Positions 38,429 to 48,394 of a stretch of DNA of 64,000 nucleotides are shown piece by piece. The notes under the pieces are model-generated. The model was not told the origin of the DNA. It searched no databases and saw only the letters and a list, made by a program, of their open reading frames with translations. Position numbers and translations under genes: made by a program. Every line of letters starts with the position of its first letter. Within the stretch, counting starts at the first letter, position 1. This DNA is from Climacteris rufus (Eukaryota; Chordata; Aves; Passeriformes; Climacteridae): assembly GCA_013398175.1 (NCBI GenBank), contig VZRZ01004175.1, positions 424,640 through 488,639 of the forward strand, in the 5' to 3' direction.

Positions 38429-38756
38429 TAACGCTGCTGGAATGCTGGAGGCGCAGAAAGAAGAGCCAGAGACAGCTGTGTTCAAGTTCAGAGGAAAGGA
38501 AGGAAGGGGGGGCAAGACCCACCTTCTTTATTATCTTATATACTCTTTTAGAAATCACTAGTCATTGGAGGAAATCAGTTCTTCCTCCTTCAACTACAGT
38601 GGTCAAAGAAAATGTCCATCAAAGATCTGTGTCCATGGGAAAGGAATGCATTGATAAGATAGTTCTACAATAACATGGCTATGTTTACAGAACAATAACC
38701 TTGAGAACTAGCTACTATGGAACTAGTTATTTTTAACAGCAAAGAGTAAGGCAACA
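38429..38756 (+). mobile_element. LTR nested inside the 37445-38797 LTR
   Basis: A 328-bp insertion starting TAACGCTGCTGG and ending AAGGCAACA. It is flanked by perfect 6-bp CCCCTC duplications (38423-38428 and 38757-38762). It is homologous to the solo LTR at 14655-14969 but in the opposite orientation. The first dinucleotide is TA instead of TG, probably a point change. The outer LTR sequence is continuous across the insertion when one duplication is removed. Confidence 0.75.
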
Positions 38757-38821
38757 CCCCTCGGCTACCAGAACCTGGCCATGCAAACCCAATGCGATGT
38801 ATTTATAATTCTCATCTTCAG

Positions 38822-38988
38822 GAATGTGCAAATGGAGGTAGTTGCTTCTACGATGAAGAAAACCAGAGATCTCACTGTGTCTGTGCTCTTGGATGGACTG
38901 GAAAGACATGCCTAGAGAATATTAATGAGTGTGAGTTAAACCAGTGCCAACATGGAGCCACGTGTGAAGATGGAATTAATAAATACAG
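38822..38988 (+). CDS. EYS: EYS-like internal exon E (one EGF and most of a calcium-binding EGF)
   Basis: This 167-nt exon runs from phase 0 to phase 2. It follows the short acceptor tract attctcatcttcag and ends at a fairly weak donor, AG|gtacta. It encodes ECANGGSC...SHCVCALGWTGKTC, completing the EGF begun at SPC in exon D. Next comes LENINEC...NQC...GATC...NKYR. NINEC matches the calcium-binding EGF consensus (D/N-x-D/N-E). CEDGINKYRC, with Cys4 from exon F, matches the Asp/Asn beta-hydroxylation pattern. An endogenous retroviral LTR ends about 25 nt upstream, so the 3' splice signals are squeezed between LTR and exon. The reading frame is open and no damage is seen. Whether splicing is affected cannot be seen from sequence. 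Confidence 0.8.
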
Positions 38989-41900
38989 GTACTAATATGT
39001 TGCTTTTGATACAAGCCTTTATAAAGTACTTTATGCCATATGAAGATATTTTTCCTTTCAGAAAGAAGTACAAAGGGTGCTGTTAATGCAGTAATATAAT
39101 TTTCAAAAATGCCAGGGAATACCAATTTTCAAAAAGGATGTTCAATTCAGTAAAACTGTATAATCTGAAGTGTTGGAAGGAATCACAAACATGCCTCTTT
39201 GCTGGTCAAAGAAGTTAAACCAACTATGCAAAATCTCATACAAAAAAACCCAATGTATTTTATTAAATGGCAAACACTTTCTGAGCCTGGACTGTGACAT
39301 GGAGTGTCTTAGAATTTGAATGATAATTTATTATAATTTTAGTTGTTGACAAAATCATGTGTTTTCCTTAGTGAGTTGTAACATGGTGTAGATATTTAAA
39401 AAAGAGATTTTATAAAATATGGTGAAAAAATAAGTAGAAAATATTTTCTTCAGTAAGCAGAGTCCAGCTGTTCTTATCAGACTTGATTGATTTCTTTTTC
39501 TTCTGCAAAATCCAGAATAAATAAAATTTCTCCATAATGTCTGCGAATGTATTTTGAAAGACATAATTCTATGCCGTGCCCTATACTTAGAAGCACTGTA
39601 ATTATTATGCTTTAGTGTTTCTATTTAGAAAAGATTGCAATAGTGGACAAAATTAAAATAGAAGCAATTAAAGATTTGTTCCACTCCACCTCTGCTTTTA
39701 TAGTATCTTCTCTAAAAATAACTGAAACCACCAAATAAGCACACAAATGGAAACAAGTGATTGATTCTCAGTGTAGCAGAGTTGAAAGAACTTTTGTAAA
39801 AAACTTCTTACAAAATATACATCCTTCTTTTTTTCCCAGCCTGCAATCACCTCTTTATCAAATTACTGGACCATATTTTGGCACTATATTTGACTGATAA
39901 ATCTGTGTCTTTTCTTCCTGTGTCAGGAAAATAATTCTGACAGAAGTACAAAGCCATGTATAGTTATAAAATCCACTAGCATTTAATGAGAAATTAGTAG
40001 TTCTGAAGACTTCTGGTAAAAAAAAAAGACTTTTGATTTTAGCTCACTAATCCAGACCTGGTTTACTGACAGAAAACACTTAATTCTTACTTTTTCAGTC
40101 TTTGAAATTAAATTGACAGATCAGTCTGTTTATATAAAGAACAAGAAAACACACCATTAAAATCTGAATCCTAGATGGTCTGTTTTGTTAGTAGAAAACT
40201 TGACCCCAGAAGAACACAATTGGTTATTTTGTCAAGACAAAGTGTAGCATGTTTACTGTGTAATACTTGCTCTGTTGAAAGAGTATGGTTGTTTCTCAAT
40301 GACAGTGAAGCATTTGTTAAGACAACTAAACTATGCTTGCCTTAAAAATAGTGATGTTTCTGAAGTTATTCTTAGCAAGAGAAACAAGAATTATTTCTCC
40401 TTTTTAATACACTGTAAAACTGAAAGAATATGAGAGGAAATGCTGAAAGTGCACCCACCTTTCTTTAAAGACTTGTAATTTGCATTTCTATCCTAAAAGG
40501 GGTATAATTTTTTATTAAGGTAGTTATCAAGAGCTGTATTTGATGCAAAGTAGTTTCAGGAAGACATAAGAAAACTGTCAGCAGAATATATGGAGATATG
40601 GTGAATTAGATGTGTGTCATTAAGAACCCTACAGAGATCCATTTTTAAATCTCATTCAAAACCTCACTTAATAACTGCAGAAGATAAAGATATGCCAAAA
40701 TTTTATATATTAGTTTTTTATTTACATAAAATTAATGTAAAACTGTAGACCTTTCTCCTAGTTAAGAAATCTTAAATTCTAAACTGATTCCTAAACTTTG
40801 ATCATAATGTATTGTTCCAGTGTTAGCTCAATATAGTAATGCTAACAGAAGGAAAACAAAAAATATCCAGCTTTGTTTCAAGAACAGCCCCCTCTTTTAA
40901 TCTCTCATGTTTTGCAAGCCATCAGTTTTTTCCAGGTAGGAAAGAAGCCCTCATCTGAATTAATTTTTTCTAAATTTCTGTCTCCTTACCATGACATATT
41001 CTTTTTATCCTCCCATTTTGAAATTGCTGTTCTAGACAGTAGAGTCACATAGATGTATATTTATACATATTCAGAGAATTTCCTTAGAGTTCAGAATGGG
41101 GAATTGCTCTAAGTGAAGGAGGGGGACTTTTAAAGTTTTATGTAGCGTAATTCTCAACAAGGCTACATACTAAGAGCTACATAGCTACAGAAAGTAGTCT
41201 TAGTTTTACTCCTTTGGTGCAGTGAACCTTCTCTAACAACTCAAGTGGCCTCTATCACACTGTCAGAAAAACCTGTAATTAATTCAAATTAATTGTTGCA
41301 CTTCCAACTGAGTCTGTGCTGAGATATCATTAAGTAAGTCAATCAGCATGTATTTAAAATGATAACTTCAAAGAATTACTGCTCCTGCCACTGGGTTGCA
41401 TACCATGCAATAGACAGATTGTATGCACATGCCAAAAGAATCTCTTGATCTTTGATCATATACACCTGAGACAAAAAAGACAGATAAGATTCATTACCTC
41501 AGTAAACAGATAATGTTGCTATATATGAAAAAAAAAAGGAATTAAAAAAATTCCTCTCAAAAGAACTTGTATTGTATCATTATGTTCTGTGTAGCAGAAG
41601 AGAGAGAACTGATTTAATATGGCTTAATGAGAAGCATTTAATAAACAATTAAAGTGAAAGAGATCTTCAAGGAGTATAACTTCCTATTTTGAAGTCCAAG
41701 GGGGATTTATCACTCTGTTTTCTTCACCCTTGTAAATTTTTTCCTTGTCAACATTACAGTTTGAACAACCAAGATCCTCACTGAATTGAGTTAATAATAC
41801 TAATATTTTGCTATGGTCTATTCAGTGGAAAGGAGCAACAGAGGGAAAAGTCATAATTTAAAACTCATTGTGGTTTCCTCTACCTGTCCTGTTTCCCCTT

Positions 41901-43659
41901 TCTTCACTCCAGTCTGTTCAGATAAAGTCCTACACTTATTGCAACACCAGGAAAATCCAGCAAGAACGACTGAGAACTGTTAGATTAAGACTTTTGAAGA
42001 AGCTATATTGTAGCATTTACTAGTGCTTAAAAGGTCATGATCAGCTAATATATTTTAAAAATATGTTTAAGTCAATAGCTATAGCTCTGATGTCAGCATT
42101 TCATTAGTGTTGATGCAGAAAAATATCTCATTAAGAAATTAGGTTTGGTGCACAGTAAAACTTGAATTGCCAACTCATTCTTCAGTATTCAGTACACAAA
42201 TTTCAGCACATGATGAAAGGATGAATTAATCTTAGTACAAAGGAGTAAAGTGACACATTGTAGAGTGCAATGCTTTAGAATATGAAACACTTCTTTGCAT
42301 GATGCCAGTAAGACTGTGAAAATTAAACATAATTTAGATAACTTCTGAGTATCACAAAATTTAAAGCTTCTATTATTTTATCCATTCTTGACTTTTTCTA
42401 TTTCCTTCCAGCTGGGTAAATTGAGTTGTTTGATTAGATTTTTTTATATCTAATTTTCTGTTTTCAAGTTTGCTTATCCTATACTATATATGCAATTTAA
42501 CTGCAGGACCTAGTTGACAGTATCATATAAAGATAGTACTGTGATATGGACAGTTTTCTGTAGCAATAATAAGCTTCTTCTACTTGAGAAAGAGGAGAGG
42601 TACTTTTCCTCACTTTGCTACAGCTGCAGTAAGTAGATGAATATATGTCATAATTTCTTATGGAATATCTCTGCAATAAGTTATATGGCAACTTTTCTGC
42701 AGGGAATACAGATGCTTATAAAAAGCCAAAGTGAAACTAAATAACCTTTAAGAACATTTATGAATATGTGTACGGTTCACATTTCAATTGAAAAAAAGTA
42801 ATACTGAATAAATGCACCTAATATGCAAATATGCTGGGACTAATAATCATAATCCTGTATATAAATAAGAATAATAAATATTTTTTAAAAAAGTAGAGGG
42901 AGTCTTTGATAATGCCAAGCTTCAGTGCTCCTGCATACCCCCATATCAATATAAAAAATAACTGAGTCATCTCCTAGCACAGATTAACATAGACACATCT
43001 TGAGCCTGATCTTTGGCTTTTTGCAGTCATTTAAAAGATTCATTTGTTGTACACGGTTATTTGCTCAATAGCATAAGTCACACTATGTCTTTAGTGCAGG
43101 CAGTCTGTGGTGACACTTTGACAGCTGCACTGCCTGGACTAACTAGCACCAATTTGCTCATTCACACACCTGCTGTTAGAGACCTTTAGAGAAAAAAGTT
43201 GGTAGCAACACATTGCATCTGTGCCATAACCATACATGCTTTAGCAACACACTCCTTTCTAGACAAAATTCCATGCCTGACTTACCTCCATCTCCATTTA
43301 ACATTTATTTCACAAGCATATCAAATTATTGTGGAACATTAACTAGATTTAGGCACTGGAGTAGTAACATACAATCATCTGCATGACGTGTGGGAGCACA
43401 GCAATCCTCAAATGATTTGCGTTTGCTACTCACTACTAAAATCTATGTTTGTAGCCAAAGCATTGAGGTATTTGTTTTCTCTCCTAGTACCTGTTACCCT
43501 CAAAATCTTGCTGTGGATGAAGGAGAACATATGTGAAGCTAAGAAAATATTGTTATTTCCGAAAATGTTAATACAAAACATTTTCATATTCTTTTCTCTG
43601 GTGCCATGCTTCTGCTTTCAATGTTCTCCCAGTTTGTAAGGTTGACGTTTTAGTCCTCC

Positions 43660-43865
43660 TTAGGGAAGAGGCTGGGGAGATGTCATTAGCATCTCCTGCT
43701 CTCTGCTGGGAGATCTCCACCCACCAGATGGGTCACAGCTAGAGCTGAAGCTGAAGCAGAAGAGGGAGCAGTCACTGACTCCAGCACCACGGTCAAACCA
43801 GTGACACCCAGCCCAGGCTATGGAGAGACTGAGCCCTGTGCTGAGATGTCAGTGCACAACTAAGT
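43660..43865. other. GC-richer unclassified block
   Basis: A short block (ggctggggagatgtcattag ... ctcctgctctctgctgggag ... gtgacacccagcccaggcta) distinct from the AT-rich flanks. No coding or repeat family is recognised. Confidence 0.35.
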
Positions 43866-44085
43866 CATCCTTCTGATAAGGGCAAAATACATGTTACCTG
43901 AGCTAGAAATGCACTTACAAATAGAAATTCTGGTATTGTATATATATATCTATATACAAATCCTTTTTGGATTTTATGTAGATAAATATTTTAGCTTTGA
44001 AACAAATGAAGACTAAAAATCAATCCATGCCTCAAAGCTTTTGATATTGGTTCAGTGCTGCTGAAGATGATGATGTTTATTTTTT

Positions 44086-44133
44086 TATTATTAATTATTA
44101 TTAATAACAACAATAATAATAACAATAATAATA
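44086..44133. repeat. AAT/AAC-type microsatellite
   Basis: Imperfect trinucleotide run: tattattaattattattaa, then taacaacaataataat and aacaataataat. An ordinary simple repeat. Confidence 0.8.
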
Positions 44134-44764
44134 CAGCACTTATTTAAGATGTTGGAGGAGATGAACCATACTAATTTAGAAGACATCCAGTTATAATTTC
44201 ACCAGGAAAAACAAAGGGCATTTCATTCTTAGTTGTTTTCAATTTCTTCAGATACAAAAGCATTGAAAAATAAGATGTTCATAACATCATTGCTTGTAGT
44301 ATGTAATCAGAAGTATGAAACTGAAACTAAAAGATTCTACATCACATCTGTTTCTTCTTAGTTCTTCTGTGGTCTCTAAAGATAAGCTATACAACTAGTA
44401 ATAGTAAGGAAATGACCAGAAATTCTTTATCCTCCCTTTCTTGTTAAGGAGAGCTCTAAGTTAAATATTCTATTCAATGTTAATGATACTAGCCACATTC
44501 TCAAAGAATGATTGAATAGTTGCATTTTTACAGTGCACACACTGATTTTTACTGTAAAAAAACCAATGAAATAAAGTTATTAACTGCACCAGAAAGATTA
44601 ATATGACTGGTTGTTTACCATATTACTGTACGTGGATTCAGAAAATGTGCAACTAAAGGTAAATAAAAGCACACCTGCTTTTAAAGTTTATGCAGAATAA
44701 AATTTTATGCAAGTCAAAATTTATATTTAGCTGTAAATGTAATTGTTTAACACTACCTGCAGTC

Positions 44765-45331
44765 AAGCCCCATATAGCCACCCACTCACTCCCACACCAG
44801 CAGGATGAAGGAGAGAATTGGAAGAGCAAAAGGCAGAAAACTTATGGGTTGAGATAAAGACAGTTTAACAGGAAAAGGAAAAGCCATGCACACAACAAAG
44901 CAAAGCAGAGTATTAATTCAGTGTTTCCCATGGGCAGGCAGGTGTTCAGCCATCCCCAGGAGGTCAGGACCCCACCACACATAATGGTGACTTGGGAAGA
45001 CAAATGCTATCAGTCAAAACGTCACTCACTTCTTCCTTCTTGCCCCCAATTTTTAGGCTGAACATGGTGTCCTATAGTATGGAATATTCCTTTGGTCAGT
45101 TTGGGTCACACATCCCAGCCGTGTCTCCTCCCAGCCTCCCATGCAACCCCAACTTCTTCACCAGCGTGGCCATACGAAAAGGAGAAAAGGCCTTGCCTCT
45201 GTGTAAGCCCTGCTCAGCAGCAACAAAAACGTCTCTACATTATCAACCCTGTTTCCAGCACAAATCCAAAACAGAGCCCTGTACTAGCCACTGTGAAGAA
45301 AATGAATTCTACCCCATCCAAAACCAGCACA
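44765..45331 (-). mobile_element. Endogenous retroviral LTR, antisense
   Basis: Reverse orientation of a common avian LTR: cactcactcccacaccagca, gttgagataaagacagttta, cccatgggcaggcaggtgtt, ggaatattcctttggtcagt, then aaaaacgtctctacattatc and a clean end ccaaaaccagcaca (the minus strand begins TGTGCTGGTTTTGG). The left end is truncated relative to the family as I remember it. No target duplication was found. Confidence 0.75.
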
Positions 45332-46634
45332 GTAAAGTAACTGGACGATACTATTTTTGTGAACCCCATTCCTTTAAAATTTGAGAAACAGAATCAGCTG
45401 AAGCTCTCAAGAGGAGGGGAAGAATTCTCATTTGCTAAGAAGTGACTGAGGCTAGAAGAGAGAATACAGCAGCTATATCTATTTGAGTAGTTACTGAAGT
45501 AGCAATGGATCTGTAAAGCAAAAATGGTGGTGCTGAACCACACTGTATAAGATAGGGAGGGCTTACTTCAAGCAGGCTCTATTTTAGTCCATGGCCTAAA
45601 AGCCCATTAGCACTTGGTGTCCATTAGCTGTACTCCAAGGCACAAAGCTCCTGATTTAGTTTCCAAATGTCTACCATAAAAAATGCAGGGATAATAAACA
45701 AGGACAGAAGCAAAGAGCCACATGAAGATTCACTTCTGTTAAAAATAAAGGGAAAAATACTCTTTCTGCCAGATGGATCAGTAGAGAAAATTACTATAAT
45801 CAAGGCTTCCTTAACTTGTTAGTTCTTTTCATCTTCTGGATAGCATCTCTATGGATCAAGAGTATGTAAGATTAATGTAAAATTATCTCTTTCTGTGTGA
45901 GGAGATCTCTGGACATAATAAGGAGAGGATCAATCAAAGAAAATATCTTGCCAAGTACAGGGGATTTTCTAATTTTATGAGATGTGGGTCAGCTATGAGA
46001 TAATCCAGATTTGTTTTCATTCACATGATAAAAAAACCAAAAAGGCAGAAAGGGAAGCACAAAAAAAATAATTTCCAGTGTTTCCCAGTTTATATGTCTG
46101 TTTATATTGTGGGGAAAATATTCTGAACAATTTCTACAAAATATACTGAATTATTGCTAAAAAATTCTATAGATTCTTTTTTTTTTAGTTACAGACAGAA
46201 ACTGTAACTTTTGTTGCTAATGATAAAGCACTTTTACACTGATTTTGTATCTAAACAAGTTGTAATATTATTTCTTCCTAGACATATTGTAGCAAGGAAC
46301 TATTTTTTCAGAAAAAAATAACCTTAAAATGCATATTACTCATATTTATAAGAGTTTTCTCTTTTAATACTTTCATTTGATGCTCAGTATTAATAGTTAT
46401 ATAGCTCCTAGTTTGTCCCACGTAAATAGCTAAGATTTTAATTTAATTATTGCTAGCAGTGTGTGTGAAATGAAGTTACTTACTGAACAATTACAGGTAA
46501 GGAAAGAAGATTGAAAAAAAATTGTGATTCGTTTGTGGGTAATTTAAAGGGAGAATATTGTAAACATCATTAGTGATTTTTGACCTATATATTCCAGACT
46601 AGTGATTTTGTTGGATTTTCCCCACCCCACCCCA

Positions 46635-46749
46635 TCCTCTCCTCTCCTCTTTCCTCTCCTCTTTCCTCTCCTCTCCTCTTTCCTCTCCTCTTTCCTCTCC
46701 TCTTTCCTCTCCTCTCTCCTCTCCTCTCCTCTCCTCTCCTCTCCTCTCC
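46635..46749 (+). repeat. Pyrimidine microsatellite (TCCTC/TTTCC type) at the exon F acceptor
   Basis: A run of 115 nt without a single purine, built of ctcct and ctttcct units and followed by aacag and exon F. It serves as, or replaces, the polypyrimidine tract. It contains no AG, so there is no competing acceptor. Long overlapping reading frames on both strands here are artefacts of the repeat. Confidence 0.95.
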
Positions 46750-46754
46750 AACAG

Positions 46755-47008
46755 GTGCATATGTCCCCTTGGTTATACTGGCACATTTTGTGAACTGGAT
46801 ATAGACAATTGCATTGGAAACCAGTGCTCTCAATACGGATTCTGCCAGGACCACTTGCATAATTACAGCTGTTACTGTGTACCTGGATATGAAGGACCCT
46901 TTTGTGAAGTTGAAGTTAATGAATGTTCAAGTTCACCTTGCAAAAATGGTGCTACTTGTATGGATTTAAGTGGCCATTTTTCTTGTCATTGTACTGCTGG
47001 GTTCAAAG
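46755..47008 (+). CDS. EYS: EYS-like internal exon F (two and a half EGF domains)
   Basis: This is the longest exon here (254 nt, phase 2 to phase 1), with donor gtaagt. Its first base completes the Arg codon left by exon E. It reads CICPLGYTGTFC (domain end). A complete EGF follows (DIDNC, NQC, YGFC, NYSC, YC, GPFC) with an NYS sequon before Cys4. A second EGF then begins: VNEC, SSPC, GATC, HFSCHC, TAGFKG. CSSSPC fits the O-glucosylation consensus C-x-S-x-P-C, and CMDLSGHFSC fits the beta-hydroxylation consensus. The acceptor is ccaacag, directly preceded by a 115-nt uninterrupted pyrimidine microsatellite. This arrangement is unusual for branch-point placement. No stops occur in frame. The EGF identity is firm and the EYS assignment probable. 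Confidence 0.82.
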
Positions 47009-48394
47009 GTAAGTTTTGTCTTTTGAAGTGCCTTGTAGGACAGATGTGTTTGTCCCACTCTATGTAAGCAATGTTTATGTGACTGTTTAATCACAATTAT
47101 ATATAAATACAAATATGCATACACTTGCATATTTGTATGATTTACAAGACTTTTTACTGAATTAGCATTGAAATTCTTAAGCTGTGCCTCCCAACTGTTC
47201 CTCAGCTGACTCTCCCTCCACTAACTGTACAATTCTGAGCATTAGATTTGATTCTGTTGGCAAAAAAATTGATGAAGTTCCAAAACACAATTTAAATTAC
47301 ATTATTTTAATTTCACAGTGATGCAGTCTTAGGTGTTATGGCTTTAGTCATGCACAGGCTGATAAGAACAAATGTTTTGGTACAGAACAGGAAAATCTAA
47401 GCTTGAGGAGGAATGAGATCAGCAGTATCATCTCTCTGCACGTATGGAATATAATCAGCTGATATAATCAGACTTCCCTTGTATACACTGGAAATAGGGC
47501 ATCTGCCTGTCCTACGGATCTTTTCTAGGAAGGGATGGGCTGTAGATTTCTGCGTTGCATTAGATGAATCCTACACAACCTGACAACATGATTTCTTTTT
47601 GCACTAATTTTCTGTTTTGTGTGAATAATACTAACGTTCAGACAATGTGTGGAAGGTTGGATCTGGCAATACAAAAGTGTTGCATTTCCAGCCTTTAGCC
47701 TATATCATCAAGAACAAGCAATTAATGCTCCAAATGCTTCTCTGTCTTTATTGACAATCTATGGTATACTGTCACTAACAAAGGCAAAAATAAATAGCAT
47801 AATATGCACAGTGTCATCTGTATGAACTAAACATTACCTCACAGCTTATTCTTCGAAGTGAGGGCTTTTGCTCCAATTCAGGGAGTGTGTGTAGCACTAG
47901 ATTTGTAAGCCCCAGTTAAACCACTGTATTTGGGTCTTTCTGAGTTACTGCCAAAGTGCTGAATTACTAAGTAATTATAACTTCACTGCTATTTTTGCAT
48001 TATACATTCTGGCTAGCTACACATACTTTCAACATTTAATCACTAATATTTTTAATTTCAAATATGTTTATATTAATTTACATATTTCATTTACATATAT
48101 TCATTTACACATTTATGTATGGGATATAGACTTGCAGATTTGTTGTCCTCAAATTGAGTTGAGTATATAATCTCTTGGTCACTTTTAATACACATTTAAT
48201 AAAAGATGTTACTTGCTGTTCATGCTCATTTCTTAATAAATGTGCAACAAAACAGAGGATTGTCACTGAAATGACTTAAATTCCTTTATGAAAGCAGAAC
48301 TACATGTCTGAATACAAGTGAAGAAAACAATACTTGTCTCAGCTTTGCAAAATCTAACACGATGTGTTTCCATCTTGCTGCTTAACTTCAAATC

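Larger units (their letters stand above)
37445..38797 (-). mobile_element. Endogenous retroviral LTR (interrupted), antisense, ending beside exon E
   Basis: A GC-rich block recognised as an avian ERV LTR in reverse orientation: gggtgggttgactcagactg at the left, repeated ccatgggctgcagg-type units in the middle, cactgaccttgatgtctgca, ccttggccagcagtcggtcc and terminal catgcaaacccaatgc. A second partial copy is at 56455-56800. Without the nested 328-bp LTR and its 6-bp duplication it is about 1.0 kb. A possible TGTAT duplication (37445-37449 and 38798-38802) is weak. Open frames of 220 and 127 residues inside it are chance readings of GC-rich repeat DNA. Confidence 0.75.
31878..38821 (+). other. 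Intron D-E (6.9 kb)
   Basis: Very AT-rich in 32-34 kb, with no named element. It contains a head-to-head CR1 pair (34.15-34.85 kb), a perfect hairpin (35.82 kb) and a nested LTR pair (37.45-38.80 kb) that occupies the 3' end almost up to exon E. The stretch 34.9-37.4 kb shows nothing else I can identify. Confidence 0.75.
38989..46754 (+). other. Intron E-F (7.8 kb)
   Basis: 39.0-43.6 kb is AT-rich with no recognised repeat or exon. A GC-richer unclassified block lies near 43.66-43.87 kb, an AAT-type microsatellite at 44.09 kb, an LTR at 44.76-45.33 kb and a pyrimidine microsatellite filling the acceptor region. Nothing else is supported. Confidence 0.75.

Noticed and set aside
46544..46860. 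Overlapping Glu/Arg-rich and Ser/Pro/Leu-rich open frames on both strands
   Set aside because: They are translations of the TCCTC-type microsatellite and run into exon F out of frame.
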